Part shown: positions 55,424-64,000 of the stretch, one piece after another
How positions within the stretch are numbered: position 1 is the first letter of the stretch
Layout of the letters: the number at the start of each line of letters is the position of its first letter
The notes under the pieces: model-generated
Database searches by the model: none
The model's input: only the letters and a program-made list of their open reading frames with translations
What the model was told of the DNA's origin: nothing
Position numbers and translations under genes: made by a program
Origin: Pseudomonas cannabina
GTDB taxonomy: Bacteria > Pseudomonadota > Gammaproteobacteria > Pseudomonadales > Pseudomonadaceae
DNA: 64,000 nt
NCBI RefSeq assembly: GCF_900100365.1
Contig: NZ_FNKU01000001.1
Coordinates: forward strand, 4,415,501-4,479,500
Direction of reading: 5' to 3'

Positions 55424-56329
55424 ATGCGTCGCTCTACTCGCTCTTTAGTCCTGCTTCTCGCTCTTGTGCCACTGGTTGTGATCTTCGTGCTCGCCAACCA
55501 GAGATACCGCTATGTGGAAAGCGCCCTGTTTGACTGGCAAATGTTCTGGCAGGCCGATTCGCTTCATTCCATCGGTCTGGATCAGTATCGCGTCACGACA
55601 GAAGCCCACGTGCTCGACGGGCTCAGAGATGACGTCTCCGGCCTCAGTTACGACCCTGACCGCAAGAGCCTGTTTACGGTGACCAACCAGAATGCCCAAC
55701 TGATCGAGTTGAGCCTGGACGGCCGCGTGCTGCGGCGCATTCCGCTGACAGGGTTTGGCGACGCAGAAGCCATCGAATACATCAGCCCCGGCACGTATGT
55801 GATCAATGACGAGCGGCGGCTGCGGCTGATTCAGATTCACGTCGATGACAACACCCAAAGCCTGAACGCGGCCGAGGCCGAGCAACTGACGCTGGGCATC
55901 GATGCTGGCGGCAACAAAGGCTTTGAAGGGCTGGCTTACGACTCGGTCGGCAAGCGCCTGTTTGTCGCCAGAGAGCGTGACCCGGTGCAGATCATCGAGG
56001 TGCGCGGTTTCCCCAGGACCAACCCCGACGGGCCTGGCAATCTACAAGTGATCTCCAACAGCAAGCGCGACGGCAGGCTGTCCGTTCGCGATCTGTCCAG
56101 CCTGCAATTCGATGAAACCAGCGGCCATTTGCTTGCGCTGTCCGATGAATCGAAGCGGATTCTCGAGCTCGACACCAGCGGCCATCCGATTGGCAGCAGC
56201 TCGCTGGCGAAAGGGTCGATGGGGCTGAGCAAGGGCGTGCCGCAGGCTGAAGGGATGGCGATGGACGCTGAGGGCACGCTGTATCTGGTGAGCGAGCCAA
56301 ACCTGTTTTACGTGTTCCGCAAGCCCTGA
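55424..56329 (+). CDS. Second SdiA-regulated-type membrane-anchored propeller protein
   Basis: 301 residues from ATG 55424; signal-anchor SLVLLLALVPLVVIFVLA. Same layout as the preceding protein: LDGLRDDVSGLSYDPDRKSLFTV, NEEDR..GFEGLAYDSVGKRLFVARE-like block, VRDLSSLQFDETSGHLLALSDESKRILELD and the end AEGMAMDAEGTLYLVSEPNLFYVFRKP. The pair is clearly a tandem duplication that has since diverged. Between the two genes lie 126 bp with no clear terminator. Confidence 0.85.
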   Translation: MRRSTRSLVLLLALVPLVVIFVLANQRYRYVESALFDWQMFWQADSLHSIGLDQYRVTTEAHVLDGLRDDVSGLSYDPDRKSLFTVTNQNAQLIELSLDGRVLRRIPLTGFGDAEAIEYISPGTYVINDERRLRLIQIHVDDNTQSLNAAEAEQLTLGIDAGGNKGFEGLAYDSVGKRLFVARERDPVQIIEVRGFPRTNPDGPGNLQVISNSKRDGRLSVRDLSSLQFDETSGHLLALSDESKRILELDTSGHPIGSSSLAKGSMGLSKGVPQAEGMAMDAEGTLYLVSEPNLFYVFRKP

Positions 56330-56337
56330 GCCGTTGA

Positions 56338-56366
56338 GGCCATGCCCACTTTGCGTGGGCATGGCC
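56338..56366. terminator. Perfect hairpin between the propeller gene and rpiA
   Basis: GGCCATGCCCAC (56338-56349) and GTGGGCATGGCC (56355-56366) form a perfect 12-bp stem with a 5-nt loop between converging genes. It has no T-tract on either side, so termination would be imperfect. Confidence 0.6.
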
Positions 56367-56374
56367 GGGGTACA

Positions 56375-57046
56375 TCAGCGGGTAAGGGTTTTCACGCCTT
56401 CAGCGGTGCCCAGCAGCAACAGATCAGCCGGGCGAGCGGCGAACAGGCCGTTGGTGACCACGCCGACGATGGCGTTGATGTTCGCTTCCAGCTCCACCGG
56501 GTTGGTGATGCTCATGTTGTGCACATCGATGATGATATTGCCGTTATCGGTCAGCACGCCTTCACGATAGACCGGGTCGCCGCCCAGCTTCACCAGTTGC
56601 CGTGCCACATGGCTACGGGCCATCGGAACAACTTCGACCGGCAACGGAAACGCGCCCAGCACCGGCACCAGCTTGCTGCCGTCGGCGATGCAGATGAAGG
56701 TCTTGGCCACGGCGGCGACGATTTTCTCGCGAGTCAATGCAGCGCCGCCGCCCTTGATCAGGTTCAGGTGCTCATCGCTTTCGTCCGCACCATCGATGTA
56801 GAACTCCAGATCGCTGACCGTGTTCAGCTCGTAGACCGGAATGCCATGGCCCTTCAGGCGTGCCGCGGTGGCTTCGGAGCTGGCGACCGCGCCGTCGAAC
56901 GCACCTTTGTGTCTGGCCAGTGCATCGATGAAGCAATTGGCCGTGGAACCGGTGCCGATGCCGACAATGCTCTTGTCATCGAGCTTCGGAAGGATGAAAT
57001 CGACAGCGGCTTGGGCGACTGCCTGTTTGAGTTGATCCTGGGTCAT
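56375..57046 (-). CDS. rpiA: Ribose-5-phosphate isomerase A
   Basis: 223 residues. Pentose-phosphate enzyme interconverting ribose- and ribulose-5-phosphate. Active-site blocks present: [17 protein letters not shown] (phosphate loop), [27 protein letters not shown] (catalytic Asp/Lys), and [12 protein letters not shown]. Its 5' end lies 165 bp from the divergent ilvA gene. Confidence 0.97.
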   Translation of the reverse strand: MTQDQLKQAVAQAAVDFILPKLDDKSIVGIGTGSTANCFIDALARHKGAFDGAVASSEATAARLKGHGIPVYELNTVSDLEFYIDGADESDEHLNLIKGGGAALTREKIVAAVAKTFICIADGSKLVPVLGAFPLPVEVVPMARSHVARQLVKLGGDPVYREGVLTDNGNIIIDVHNMSITNPVELEANINAIVGVVTNGLFAARPADLLLLGTAEGVKTLTR

Positions 57047-57211
57047 GCGGGCTCCACGGTGCCTGATGTAGATGAAAGGGGGGAAGGGGAAGCAAAACGG
57101 CCCGCATTATAGCGGCGACTGCGCCGCAAAGCCCTGTCATTCGTATGGTCGTCCTCCAGCACGCAGGGTAGACTTCCCGACCTTGCCCGCTTCGTCAGTG
57201 ATGCCGCCCCG

Positions 57212-58726
57212 ATGCTTGAACAGTACGTCAAGAAAATCCTCACCTCCCGCGTCTACGACGTCGCCATCGAAACGCCGCTGCAGGGCGCTCGTCAGCTGTC
57301 CGAACGGCTGGGCAATCGGGTGTTGCTCAAGCGCGAAGACTTGCAGCCGGTGTTCTCGTTCAAGATTCGCGGCGCGTACAACAAGCTCGCGCAATTGACC
57401 GCCGAAGAAGCGGCGCGCGGCGTGGTCACTGCTTCGGCGGGCAACCACGCGCAGGGCCTGGCGCTGGCGGCGAAAGAGCTGGGCATTCTGGCGACCATCG
57501 TCATGCCGCGCACCACGCCGGAGATCAAAGTCGAAGGCGTGCGTTCGCGCGGTGCGACGGTGGTGCTGCACGGCGATTCGTTCCCCGAAGCGCTGGCCTA
57601 CTCGCTGAAACTGGTCGACGAGCAGGGCTTCGTTTACATCCACCCGTATGACGACCCCGACACCATTGCCGGGCAAGGCACCGTGGCGATGGAAATCCTC
57701 CGTCAGCAACCGGGCCGGCTGGACGCGATCTTTGTGCCGGTCGGTGGCGGCGGCTTGATTGCCGGTATCGCCGCGTACGTGAAATACCTGCGCCCGGAGA
57801 TCAAGGTGATCGGCGTCGAGCCGGACGACTCCAATTGCCTGCAAGCGGCGATGGCGGCCGGTGAGCGTGTGGTGCTGAGCCAGGTCGGGCTGTTTGCCGA
57901 TGGCGTGGCAGTGGCGCAGATCGGTTATCACACTTTTGAAGTGTGCCGTCATTACGTCGATGAAGTGATCACCGTCAGCACCGACGAAATCTGTGCGGCG
58001 ATCAAGGATATCTACGACGACACCCGCTCGATCACCGAGCCGTCCGGTGCGCTGGGCGTGGCAGGCATCAAAAAGTATGTCGAACAACGCGGCGTGAGTG
58101 GCCAGACGCTGGTGGCGATTGATTCCGGCGCCAACGTCAATTTTGATCGCCTGCGCCACGTGGCCGAGCGCGCCGAGCTGGGTGAGGGTCGTGAGGCGAT
58201 CATCGCCGTGACCATCCCCGAGCAGCCCGGCAGCTTCAAGGCGTTCTGCGAAGCCATCGGCAAACGGCAGATCACCGAATTCAACTACCGTTACCACACC
58301 GACCGCGAAGCGCACATTTTCGTCGGCGTGCAGACCCATCCGGAGAACGACCCGCGCAGCGCACTGATCGCCAGCCTGACCGGGCAAGGCTTTCCGGTGC
58401 TGGACCTGACCGACAACGAACTGGCCAAACTGCACATCCGCCACATGGTCGGCGGGCATGCCGAGCGGGTCGAGGATGAAGTGGTGCTGCGTTTCGAGTT
58501 CCCCGAACGCCCAGGCGCGCTGTTCAACTTTCTCAATCGCCTTGGCGGGTGCTGGACCATCTCGATGTTCCACTACCGTAACCATGGCGCGGCAGATGGT
58601 CGGGTGGTGGCGGGTCTGGTGGTGCCGGAGGATGAACGGCACCTGGTGAGCGCGGCGCTGGACGAGATTGGTTATCCATATTGGGACGAGAGCGAGAACC
58701 CGGCGTATCGGTTGTTTTTGGGGTGA
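57212..58726 (+). CDS. ilvA: Biosynthetic threonine ammonia-lyase IlvA
   Basis: 504 residues. Isoleucine pathway enzyme deaminating threonine to 2-oxobutyrate. PLP lysine K51 in QPVFSFKIRGAYNKL, PLP phosphate loop VPVGGGGLIAG, substrate loop ASAGNHAQGLALAA, and SGANVNFDRLRHVAERAE. The C-terminus has two ACT-like Thr_dehydrat_C regulatory repeats (about 320-500; VTIPEQPGSFKAFCEAIG and FEFPERPGALFNFLNRLG) for isoleucine/valine control. Length matches the regulated E. coli form rather than the short catabolic TdcB. Confidence 0.97.
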   Translation: MLEQYVKKILTSRVYDVAIETPLQGARQLSERLGNRVLLKREDLQPVFSFKIRGAYNKLAQLTAEEAARGVVTASAGNHAQGLALAAKELGILATIVMPRTTPEIKVEGVRSRGATVVLHGDSFPEALAYSLKLVDEQGFVYIHPYDDPDTIAGQGTVAMEILRQQPGRLDAIFVPVGGGGLIAGIAAYVKYLRPEIKVIGVEPDDSNCLQAAMAAGERVVLSQVGLFADGVAVAQIGYHTFEVCRHYVDEVITVSTDEICAAIKDIYDDTRSITEPSGALGVAGIKKYVEQRGVSGQTLVAIDSGANVNFDRLRHVAERAELGEGREAIIAVTIPEQPGSFKAFCEAIGKRQITEFNYRYHTDREAHIFVGVQTHPENDPRSALIASLTGQGFPVLDLTDNELAKLHIRHMVGGHAERVEDEVVLRFEFPERPGALFNFLNRLGGCWTISMFHYRNHGAADGRVVAGLVVPEDERHLVSAALDEIGYPYWDESENPAYRLFLG

Positions 58727-58760
58727 TGCTGGGCGCGGAGCAGGCTTCTGCCCGGAGGGC

Positions 58761-58905
58761 GTGGGAGCGGACTTGTCCGCGAAGGGCTGCGAAGCGGCCT
58801 TGAAACCGGTAACCTCGGTTGCGTCTGATATACCGTGTGTACCGGTTTTGCTGCCGGTGCCCGGCAGATTCGCTGACAAGCGAAGCGACGCCCGGTCCGC
58901 TTCTA
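58761..58905. repeat. REP pair after ilvA
   Basis: GTGGGAGCGGACTTGTCCGC starts at 58761. The opposite end (58860-58905) is degraded, with CCCGGCAGATTCGCTGACAA and CCGGTCCGCTTCTAC. It lies just before the membrane-protein gene at 58934. Confidence 0.85.
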
Positions 58906-58933
58906 CATTTCGATTTAAAAGGAACACCCCGCA

Positions 58934-59362
58934 ATGGAATCCATCACAGCCCTCACCACCCTGCACATCGTCGCCATCACGGTGCTGTTGATCAGCGTTC
59001 TGGTGCTGGCCAGCGCGGTGATCAAGGTTCGTCTGGAGGGTGACGCGACCATTCAGCACCGTCTGCTCAAGCGGCCGTTGGTGTTTTTCTGGGCGGTGAT
59101 GGCCGTGTGTCTGGCGACTCTGCCGTTCAGCGGCTGGTGGCTGGTGCACCTGAAAGGGTTATCGCTGGGCCAGACCTGGGTGCTCGGCAGCAGCGTGCTG
59201 TACACGGTCGGGCTGTGCAGTTGGGTCTGGCTGGTCGTCAGGCTGAATCGGTTGCGCCTCGGGAAGATAAAGAGCAAGCGCGGATTCACCCTGACGCTGA
59301 GCGTGATCAGTGCCTTGTGTTTTGTGGCGCTGGCCGGCCTGATGGGCTTCAAACCGGCCTGA
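58934..59362 (+). CDS. DUF2269-like inner-membrane protein
   Basis: 142 residues with four predicted helices (VAITVLLISVLVLASAVI, LVFFWAVMAVCLATLPFSGWWLV, TWVLGSSVLYTVGLCSWVWLVV, FTLTLSVISALCFVALAGLMGF). The helix spacing and the HIVAITVLLIS/AVMAVCLATLP blocks recall DUF2269-type small membrane proteins, though this call is by appearance. AAAAGGAAC precedes the ATG. Function unknown. Confidence 0.75.
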   Translation: MESITALTTLHIVAITVLLISVLVLASAVIKVRLEGDATIQHRLLKRPLVFFWAVMAVCLATLPFSGWWLVHLKGLSLGQTWVLGSSVLYTVGLCSWVWLVVRLNRLRLGKIKSKRGFTLTLSVISALCFVALAGLMGFKPA

Positions 59363-59375
59363 GTGTTCCCGCGAG

Positions 59376-60032
59376 TCAGTGACGCAAGGTGATGACCGGC
59401 CAGCCACGCTGCTCGGCTTCGGCGCGCAATCGGGCGTCTGGGTCGACTGCAACCGGGTTGGCGACTTGCTCCAGCAACGGCAGGTCATTCATCGAGTCAC
59501 TGTAAAAATAGCTGTCTTCCAGGCTGAACGCATTGTCTTCCAGCCACTGATTAAGGCGTGTCACCTTGCCCTCACGGAAGCATGGAACGCCCGTAGTGCG
59601 GCCTGTGTAGCGGCCTTCGACCATTTCGCACTCGGTTGCCAACAGCGTGTCGATGCCCAGGCGCGCCGCAATCGGTGCAGTCACGAAACGATTGGTCGCG
59701 GTGATCACCACCAGCTTGTCGCCCGCATCACGATGCTTGCCAATCAGCTCCAGTGCCTTGGGCAGAATCATGGGTTCGATACGATCGCGCATGAACTCAC
59801 GATGCCATTCCTCGAGCTGCGCCCTGTCAGTCTTGCCCAGAATGTCCAGCGAGAAATTCAGGTAGTCGGTCATGTTCAGCGTGCCAGCCACATAATCCTG
59901 ATAAAACTCGTCGTTACGGGCTTTGTGAGTAGCCGCATCGAGAATGCCGCGCTGGCACAGGTAATCGCCCCAGGCATGATCGCTGTCGCCGCCCAGAAGG
60001 GTGTTGTCGAGGTCGAATAAAGCCAGACGCAT
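59376..60032 (-). CDS. HAD-superfamily phosphatase, probable histidinol-phosphate phosphatase
   Basis: 218 residues from ATG 60032 ([21 protein letters not shown]). HAD motifs are intact: [12 protein letters not shown] (motif I, nucleophile D8), VVITATNRF (motif II Thr), a distal Lys in [11 protein letters not shown], and [11 protein letters not shown] (motif IV). It belongs to the SerB-like IB group. The P. aeruginosa orthologue at this locus (PA0335) has been reported as the histidinol-phosphatase needed for histidine synthesis, which would complete the pathway opened by the phosphatase-less hisB at 10130. That equivalence is inferred from position and motifs. Confidence 0.85.
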   Translation of the reverse strand: MRLALFDLDNTLLGGDSDHAWGDYLCQRGILDAATHKARNDEFYQDYVAGTLNMTDYLNFSLDILGKTDRAQLEEWHREFMRDRIEPMILPKALELIGKHRDAGDKLVVITATNRFVTAPIAARLGIDTLLATECEMVEGRYTGRTTGVPCFREGKVTRLNQWLEDNAFSLEDSYFYSDSMNDLPLLEQVANPVAVDPDARLRAEAEQRGWPVITLRH

Positions 60033-60174
60033 AGGGTTACTCGCTGAAATAGTTGAAAAAAGAGCCCCAGAATACGAGGTTTTCACAAGTCTTCACATAA
60101 GGTGATAAGCCTCGTTGCTGGTTTGATCGCCTTTGTGGAACAATGCGGCGACATGCGTTTGCGAGGTTGTTGCC

Positions 60175-60654
60175 GTGATCGACCCCGATGGTTTCCGTCC
60201 TAATGTCGGGATTATTCTGACAAACGATGCTGATCAGGTCCTATGGGCTCGGCGTATTAACCAGGATGCCTGGCAGTTTCCTCAGGGGGGTATCAACCCG
60301 CAGGAGACGCCGGAAGACGCTCTTTATCGTGAATTGAACGAAGAAGTCGGGCTTGAACGACACGATGTTGAAATACTTGCCTGCACACGGGGCTGGTTGC
60401 GCTATCGTCTGCCGCAAAGACTGGTCCGTACCCACAGCCAGCCGCTGTGTATCGGTCAGAAGCAAAAATGGTTTCTCCTGCGCCTGATCTCCAACGAGCA
60501 GCGGGTGCGGATGGATTTGACCGGTAAACCGGAGTTCGATGGCTGGCGTTGGGTCAGCTATTGGTACCCGTTAGGCCAGGTGGTGACATTCAAGCGCGAG
60601 GTGTATCGACGCGCACTCAAAGAGCTTGCCCCGCGCCTTTTGTCGCGCGACTGA
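60175..60654 (+). CDS. rppH: RNA pyrophosphohydrolase RppH
   Basis: 159 residues with a GTG start at 60175 (GTG ATC GAC CCC), the family-typical start [15 protein letters not shown]; the longer frame to 60133 is not conserved. Nudix box at residues 38-60 ([17 protein letters not shown], then NEEVGL) fits GX5EX7REUXEEXGU. It removes pyrophosphate from the 5' end of mRNAs, starting RNase E-dependent decay. It precedes ptsP by 21 bp, as in many gammaproteobacteria. Confidence 0.96.
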   Translation: MIDPDGFRPNVGIILTNDADQVLWARRINQDAWQFPQGGINPQETPEDALYRELNEEVGLERHDVEILACTRGWLRYRLPQRLVRTHSQPLCIGQKQKWFLLRLISNEQRVRMDLTGKPEFDGWRWVSYWYPLGQVVTFKREVYRRALKELAPRLLSRD

Positions 60655-60675
60655 CACGGAGTTCGACCCCGAGCC

Positions 60676-62955
60676 ATGCTCAATACGCTGCGCAAGATCG
60701 TCCAGGAAGTTAACTCCGCCAAGGATCTCAAGGCGGCGTTGGGCATTATTGTGCTGCGCGTCAAGGAGGCCATGGGCAGCCAGGTCTGCTCGGTCTACCT
60801 GCTCGATGCCGAAGTGAACCGTTTCGTGCTGATGGCCTCCGAAGGCCTCAACAAGCGCTCCATCGGTAAAGTCAGCATGGCGCCGAACGAAGGCCTCGTC
60901 GGTCTGGTCGGTACGCGCGAAGAACCGCTGAACCTCGAAAACGCCGCCGATCACCCGCGTTATCGCTACTTCGCCGAGACCGGTGAAGAGCGTTACGCGT
61001 CTTTTCTGGGCGCGCCGATCATCCACCACCGTCGTGTGGTCGGTGTACTGGTCATCCAGCAAAAGGAGCGTCGTCAGTTCGACGAGGGCGAAGAAGCCTT
61101 CCTGGTCACCATGAGTGCGCAACTGGCGGGCGTTATCGCGCACGCCGAGGCGACGGGCTCGATTCGTGGTCTGGGTCGCCAGGGCAAGGGCATTCAGGAA
61201 GCCAAATTCGTCGGTGTGGCCGGTTCGCCGGGCGCAGCGGTCGGTGTGGCGGTGGTCATGCTGCCGCCCGCCGATCTGGAAGTGGTCCCGGACAAGACCG
61301 TCACTGACATCGCTGCCGAGCTGGCGCTGTTCCAGAACGCACTGGAAGGCGTGCGCAGTGACATGCGCACCCTGTCGGCCAAACTCGCTACGCAGCTGCG
61401 TCCTGAAGAGCGTGCGCTGTTCGATGTCTACCTGATGATGCTCGACGACGCCTCGCTGGGTAGTGAGGTGACCGACGTCATCAAGACCGGCCAGTGGGCG
61501 CAGGGTGCATTGCGCTCGGTGGTCAGCGAGCACGTAAAACGGTTTGAACTGATGGACGACGCCTACCTGCGCGAGCGGGCTTCGGACGTCAAGGACCTGG
61601 GCCGCCGTCTGCTGGCCTATCTCCAGGAAGCGCGGGAACAGACACTGGTTTATCCCGACAACACGATTCTGGTCAGTGAAGAATTGACCCCGGCCATGCT
61701 GGGCGAAGTGCCGGAAGGCAAACTGGTCGGTCTGGTCTCGGTGCAGGGCTCCGGCAACTCCCACGTCGCGATTCTGGCCCGCGCCATGGGCATCCCGACG
61801 GTCATGGGGCTGGTGGATTTCCCGTATTCCAAGGTCGATGGCATCAGCCTGGTCGTTGATGGCTATCACGGCGAAGTCTTCACCAACCCCAGCGAAATCA
61901 TGCGCAAGCAGTTCGGCAAGGTGGTTGAGGAGGAGCGTCAGCTTTCCCAAGGCCTGGATGCGCTGCGCGAACTGCCGTGCGTCACTCTCGACGGGCATCG
62001 CATGCCGTTGTGGGTCAACACCGGTTTGCTGGCTGACGTGGCTCGCGCCCAGCAGCGAGGCGCCGAAGGCGTTGGTCTGTACCGCACCGAAGTGCCGTTC
62101 ATGATCAATCAGCGTTTCCCGAGCGAAAAAGAACAGTTGGCGATTTATCGCGAGCAACTGGCAGCCTTTCATCCACTGCCGGTGACCATGCGCAGCCTGG
62201 ATATCGGTGGTGACAAGTCGCTGTCCTACTTCCCGATCAAGGAAGACAACCCGTTTCTTGGCTGGCGCGGTATTCGCGTCACCCTCGACCACCCGGAAAT
62301 CTTTCTGGTCCAGACCCGCGCCATGCTCAAGGCCAGCGAGGGCCTGAACAACCTGCGCATTCTGTTGCCGATGATTTCCAGCACCCACGAAGTGGAAGAA
62401 GCATTGCACCTGATCCACCGCGCTTGGGGCGAAGTGCGCGACGAAGGCACCGACGTGCCAATGCCGCCTGTGGGCGTGATGATCGAAGTACCGGCTGCGG
62501 TCTACCAGACTCGGGATCTGGCGCGCCAGGTGGACTTCCTCTCGGTCGGCTCCAATGACCTGACCCAGTACCTGTTGGCAGTCGACCGTAACAACCCGCG
62601 GGTGGCCGATCTCTACGATTACCTGCACCCGGCGGTACTTCAGGCGCTGCAAAGCGTCGTGCGTGATGCGCATGCCGAGGGCAAACCGGTGAGCATCTGC
62701 GGCGAAATGGCCGGCGACCCGGCTGCGGCCGTGCTGCTGATGGCAATGGGCTTCGACAGCCTGTCGATGAACGCCACCAACTTGCCGAAAGTGAAGTGGA
62801 TGCTGCGCCAGATCAACCTCAGTAAAGCCAAGGAACTGCTGGCGCAACTGATGACCAACGATAACCCGCAAGTCATCAGCAGCTCGCTGCAACTGGCACT
62901 GAAAAACCTCGGTCTGTCGCGCATGATTAACCCGAGCTCGGTCAAAGGGCACTAG
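60676..62955 (+). CDS. ptsP: Phosphoenolpyruvate-protein phosphotransferase PtsP (EI-Ntr)
   Basis: 759 residues. Nitrogen PTS enzyme I: an N-terminal GAF domain (about 15-160; KAALGIIVLRVKEAMGSQVCSVYLLD, GTREEPLNLENAADHPRYRYFA), then the EI N-domain with the phosphohistidine in GSGNSHVAILARAMGIPTVM. The C-terminal PEP-binding barrel carries SLDIGGDKSLSYFP, ILLPMISSTHEVEEAL and FLSVGSNDLTQYLLAVDRNNP, with the catalytic Cys in SICGEMAGDP. It phosphorylates NPr and affects nitrogen, K+ and virulence control; the GAF domain senses glutamine or 2-oxoglutarate in other species. Confidence 0.97.
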   Translation: MLNTLRKIVQEVNSAKDLKAALGIIVLRVKEAMGSQVCSVYLLDAEVNRFVLMASEGLNKRSIGKVSMAPNEGLVGLVGTREEPLNLENAADHPRYRYFAETGEERYASFLGAPIIHHRRVVGVLVIQQKERRQFDEGEEAFLVTMSAQLAGVIAHAEATGSIRGLGRQGKGIQEAKFVGVAGSPGAAVGVAVVMLPPADLEVVPDKTVTDIAAELALFQNALEGVRSDMRTLSAKLATQLRPEERALFDVYLMMLDDASLGSEVTDVIKTGQWAQGALRSVVSEHVKRFELMDDAYLRERASDVKDLGRRLLAYLQEAREQTLVYPDNTILVSEELTPAMLGEVPEGKLVGLVSVQGSGNSHVAILARAMGIPTVMGLVDFPYSKVDGISLVVDGYHGEVFTNPSEIMRKQFGKVVEEERQLSQGLDALRELPCVTLDGHRMPLWVNTGLLADVARAQQRGAEGVGLYRTEVPFMINQRFPSEKEQLAIYREQLAAFHPLPVTMRSLDIGGDKSLSYFPIKEDNPFLGWRGIRVTLDHPEIFLVQTRAMLKASEGLNNLRILLPMISSTHEVEEALHLIHRAWGEVRDEGTDVPMPPVGVMIEVPAAVYQTRDLARQVDFLSVGSNDLTQYLLAVDRNNPRVADLYDYLHPAVLQALQSVVRDAHAEGKPVSICGEMAGDPAAAVLLMAMGFDSLSMNATNLPKVKWMLRQINLSKAKELLAQLMTNDNPQVISSSLQLALKNLGLSRMINPSSVKGH

Positions 62956-63426
62956 TTTGCACCTGCCTATAAGTCCTGTGGGAGCGAACTTGTTCGCGAA
63001 GGCGGATTAATTGTTCAGCAAATCTTCATTGGCTGTACCGGCCCCTTCGTGAGCAATGCGGATCGCCGCCCCGGCCACTCCCACAGGATGATGTTCACTT
63101 GTGGGAGCGAGCTTGCTCGCGAAAGCAGGCTGACTGATCAGTGAATATTCAGCGGCTGCACCGACCTGTTTGTGAGCAATGCGGATCGCCGCTGCGGTCA
63201 CTCTCACCCATGCGCCGCCTGTTTCAAAACCGGACGCAGAGCGTCTAGAAAGGCGCTACCACGCGGAGCGTGGGAGCGATACCGCACGGCTGGACACATC
63301 AGGCGGATCTTTTTTCACTTTGTTCAGCCAGCTTCCATCGGTCGCCGCTAGAGCATCCTGCCGGGCTCCGGTAACATGCGCGCCTGATTCAGTCGCTCGC
63401 TAGAGCGTTCCAATTGAGGATTCGCA
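62956..63426. other. REP-rich gap between ptsP and lgt
   Basis: About 470 bp without a gene. Most is repeat (62978-63277); the last 150 bp should hold the lgt promoter, but no clear -35/-10 pair was picked out. Confidence 0.7.
62978..63277. repeat. Tandem BIME array before lgt
   Basis: Two direct copies of a REP unit: GTGGGAGCGAACTTGTTCGC at 62978-63000 with partner GTGAGCAATGCGGATCGCCG at 63049-63087, then GTGGGAGCGAGCTTGCTCGC at 63101-63122 with partner at 63173-63208. A CGCAGAGCGTCTAGAAAGGC/ACGCGGAGCGTGGGAGC unit follows to 63277. Confidence 0.88.
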
Positions 63427-64000
63427 ATGCTGCCTTACCCGCAGATTGACCCGGTAGCCGTCGCTATCGGCCCGCTGCAAATTCACTGGTACGGTTTGAT
63501 GTACCTGGTCGGCATCGGTGGCGCCTGGCTGCTCGCGTCGCGTCGTCTGAATAAATTCGACCCGACCTGGACCAAGGAAAAGCTCTCCGACCTGATTTTC
63601 TGGCTGGCCATGGGCGTGATCGTCGGTGGGCGGCTGGGCTACGTGCTGTTCTACGACCTGTCAGCGTACATCGCCAATCCGCTGCTCATCTTTGAAGTCT
63701 GGAAGGGCGGCATGGCGTTCCACGGCGGCTTTGTCGGGGTCATGATCGCTGCCTGGTGGTTCGGCAAGCGCAATGGCAAAAGCTTCTTCCAGCTGATGGA
63801 CTTCGTCGCCCCGCTGGTGCCGATCGGCCTGGGTGCCGGGCGTATTGGCAACTTCATCAACGCCGAGCTGTGGGGCAAGCCGACCGACGTGCCGTGGGCC
63901 ATGGTTTTCCCGCCGTACAGCGACCCTGCGCAACTGGCGCGCCACCCGTCGCAGCTGTATCAGTTCGCGCTGGAAGGCGTCGCACTGTTCATCATCCTCA
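63427..64000 (+). CDS. lgt: Prolipoprotein diacylglyceryl transferase Lgt (partial, C-terminus off the window)
   Basis: 191 codons are visible to the window end. Inner-membrane enzyme adding diacylglycerol to the lipobox Cys of prolipoproteins. Conserved features seen: [53 protein letters not shown] and the Lgt signature [31 protein letters not shown] precedes the ATG. It follows ptsP after a REP-rich gap, the order known in P. aeruginosa. Confidence 0.96.
   Translation, partial: MLPYPQIDPVAVAIGPLQIHWYGLMYLVGIGGAWLLASRRLNKFDPTWTKEKLSDLIFWLAMGVIVGGRLGYVLFYDLSAYIANPLLIFEVWKGGMAFHGGFVGVMIAAWWFGKRNGKSFFQLMDFVAPLVPIGLGAGRIGNFINAELWGKPTDVPWAMVFPPYSDPAQLARHPSQLYQFALEGVALFIIL

Noticed and set aside
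57137..59149. 670-residue open frame on the minus strand
   Set aside because: Antisense to ilvA and running through a REP pair; no conserved motif.
60571..62952. 793-residue open frame on the minus strand
   Set aside because: Antisense shadow of ptsP; composition is His/Gln/Arg-rich as in other antisense frames here.

Overview
The window looks like chromosome of a Pseudomonas syringae-group bacterium. Gene content and order follow two blocks known from Pseudomonas aeruginosa: asmA-mutY-yggX, hisBHAF, envC/ctpA/yibQ, gpmI, grx, secB and trmL, then the spu polyamine cluster, serA, rpiA, ilvA, rppH, ptsP and lgt. The intergenic REP-type repeats with the core GTGGGAGCGRRCTTGYTCGCG and the high GC content fit the same group. 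Species assignment is inference; no database search was possible.

Layout. 1-2.7 kb: the N-terminal part of a two-PAS chemoreceptor (runs off the left edge), a small lipoprotein, a DUF4258/HTH toxin-antitoxin-like pair and tRNA-Phe. 2.8-6.4 kb: asmA, mutY and yggX on the minus strand. 7.0-13.3 kb: an OFA-family transporter, a class I aminotransferase and the histidine genes hisB, hisH, a DUF2164 gene, hisA and hisF. 13.4-17.6 kb: a periplasmic binding protein and two secreted-protease genes that each carry a single-base frameshift. 17.6-22.8 kb: yibQ, ctpA, envC and gpmI on the minus strand (peptidoglycan-linked envelope functions plus glycolysis). 22.9-25.1 kb: a rhodanese-like protein, grxC, secB, trmL and a membrane protein.

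25.1-28.3 kb: a 1 kb regulatory gap, an OprD-type porin and the 1-Cys peroxiredoxin lsfA. 28.4-31.7 kb: a sulfonate transporter set ssuA-ssuC-ssuB-ssuF that lacks ssuD and ssuE. 31.7-32.9 kb: an orphan RHS-core gene interrupted by a 99-bp miniature inverted-repeat element. Removing the element and one CTAG target copy restores a single 361-codon reading frame, and this is the most striking observation here. 33-44.2 kb: a TetR regulator, two divergent gamma-glutamylpolyamine synthetase-like genes, spuC and the spuDEFGH polyamine uptake system.

44.4-64 kb: a probable AHL acylase (hacB), an alpha/beta hydrolase, DUF2059, 2OG-oxygenase and DUF4399 proteins, serA divergent from a D-2-hydroxyglutarate dehydrogenase-like gene, an FAH-family hydrolase, two tandem SdiA-regulated-type membrane-anchored proteins, rpiA divergent from ilvA, a DUF2269-like membrane protein, a HAD phosphatase probably able to act as histidinol-phosphatase, rppH-ptsP, and the first 191 codons of lgt.

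Most of the window is ordinary core genome. The accessory or unusual parts are the toxin-antitoxin pair, the frameshifted protease pair, the sulfonate cluster without its monooxygenase, the MITE-interrupted RHS gene, and several perfect palindromes in promoter regions.
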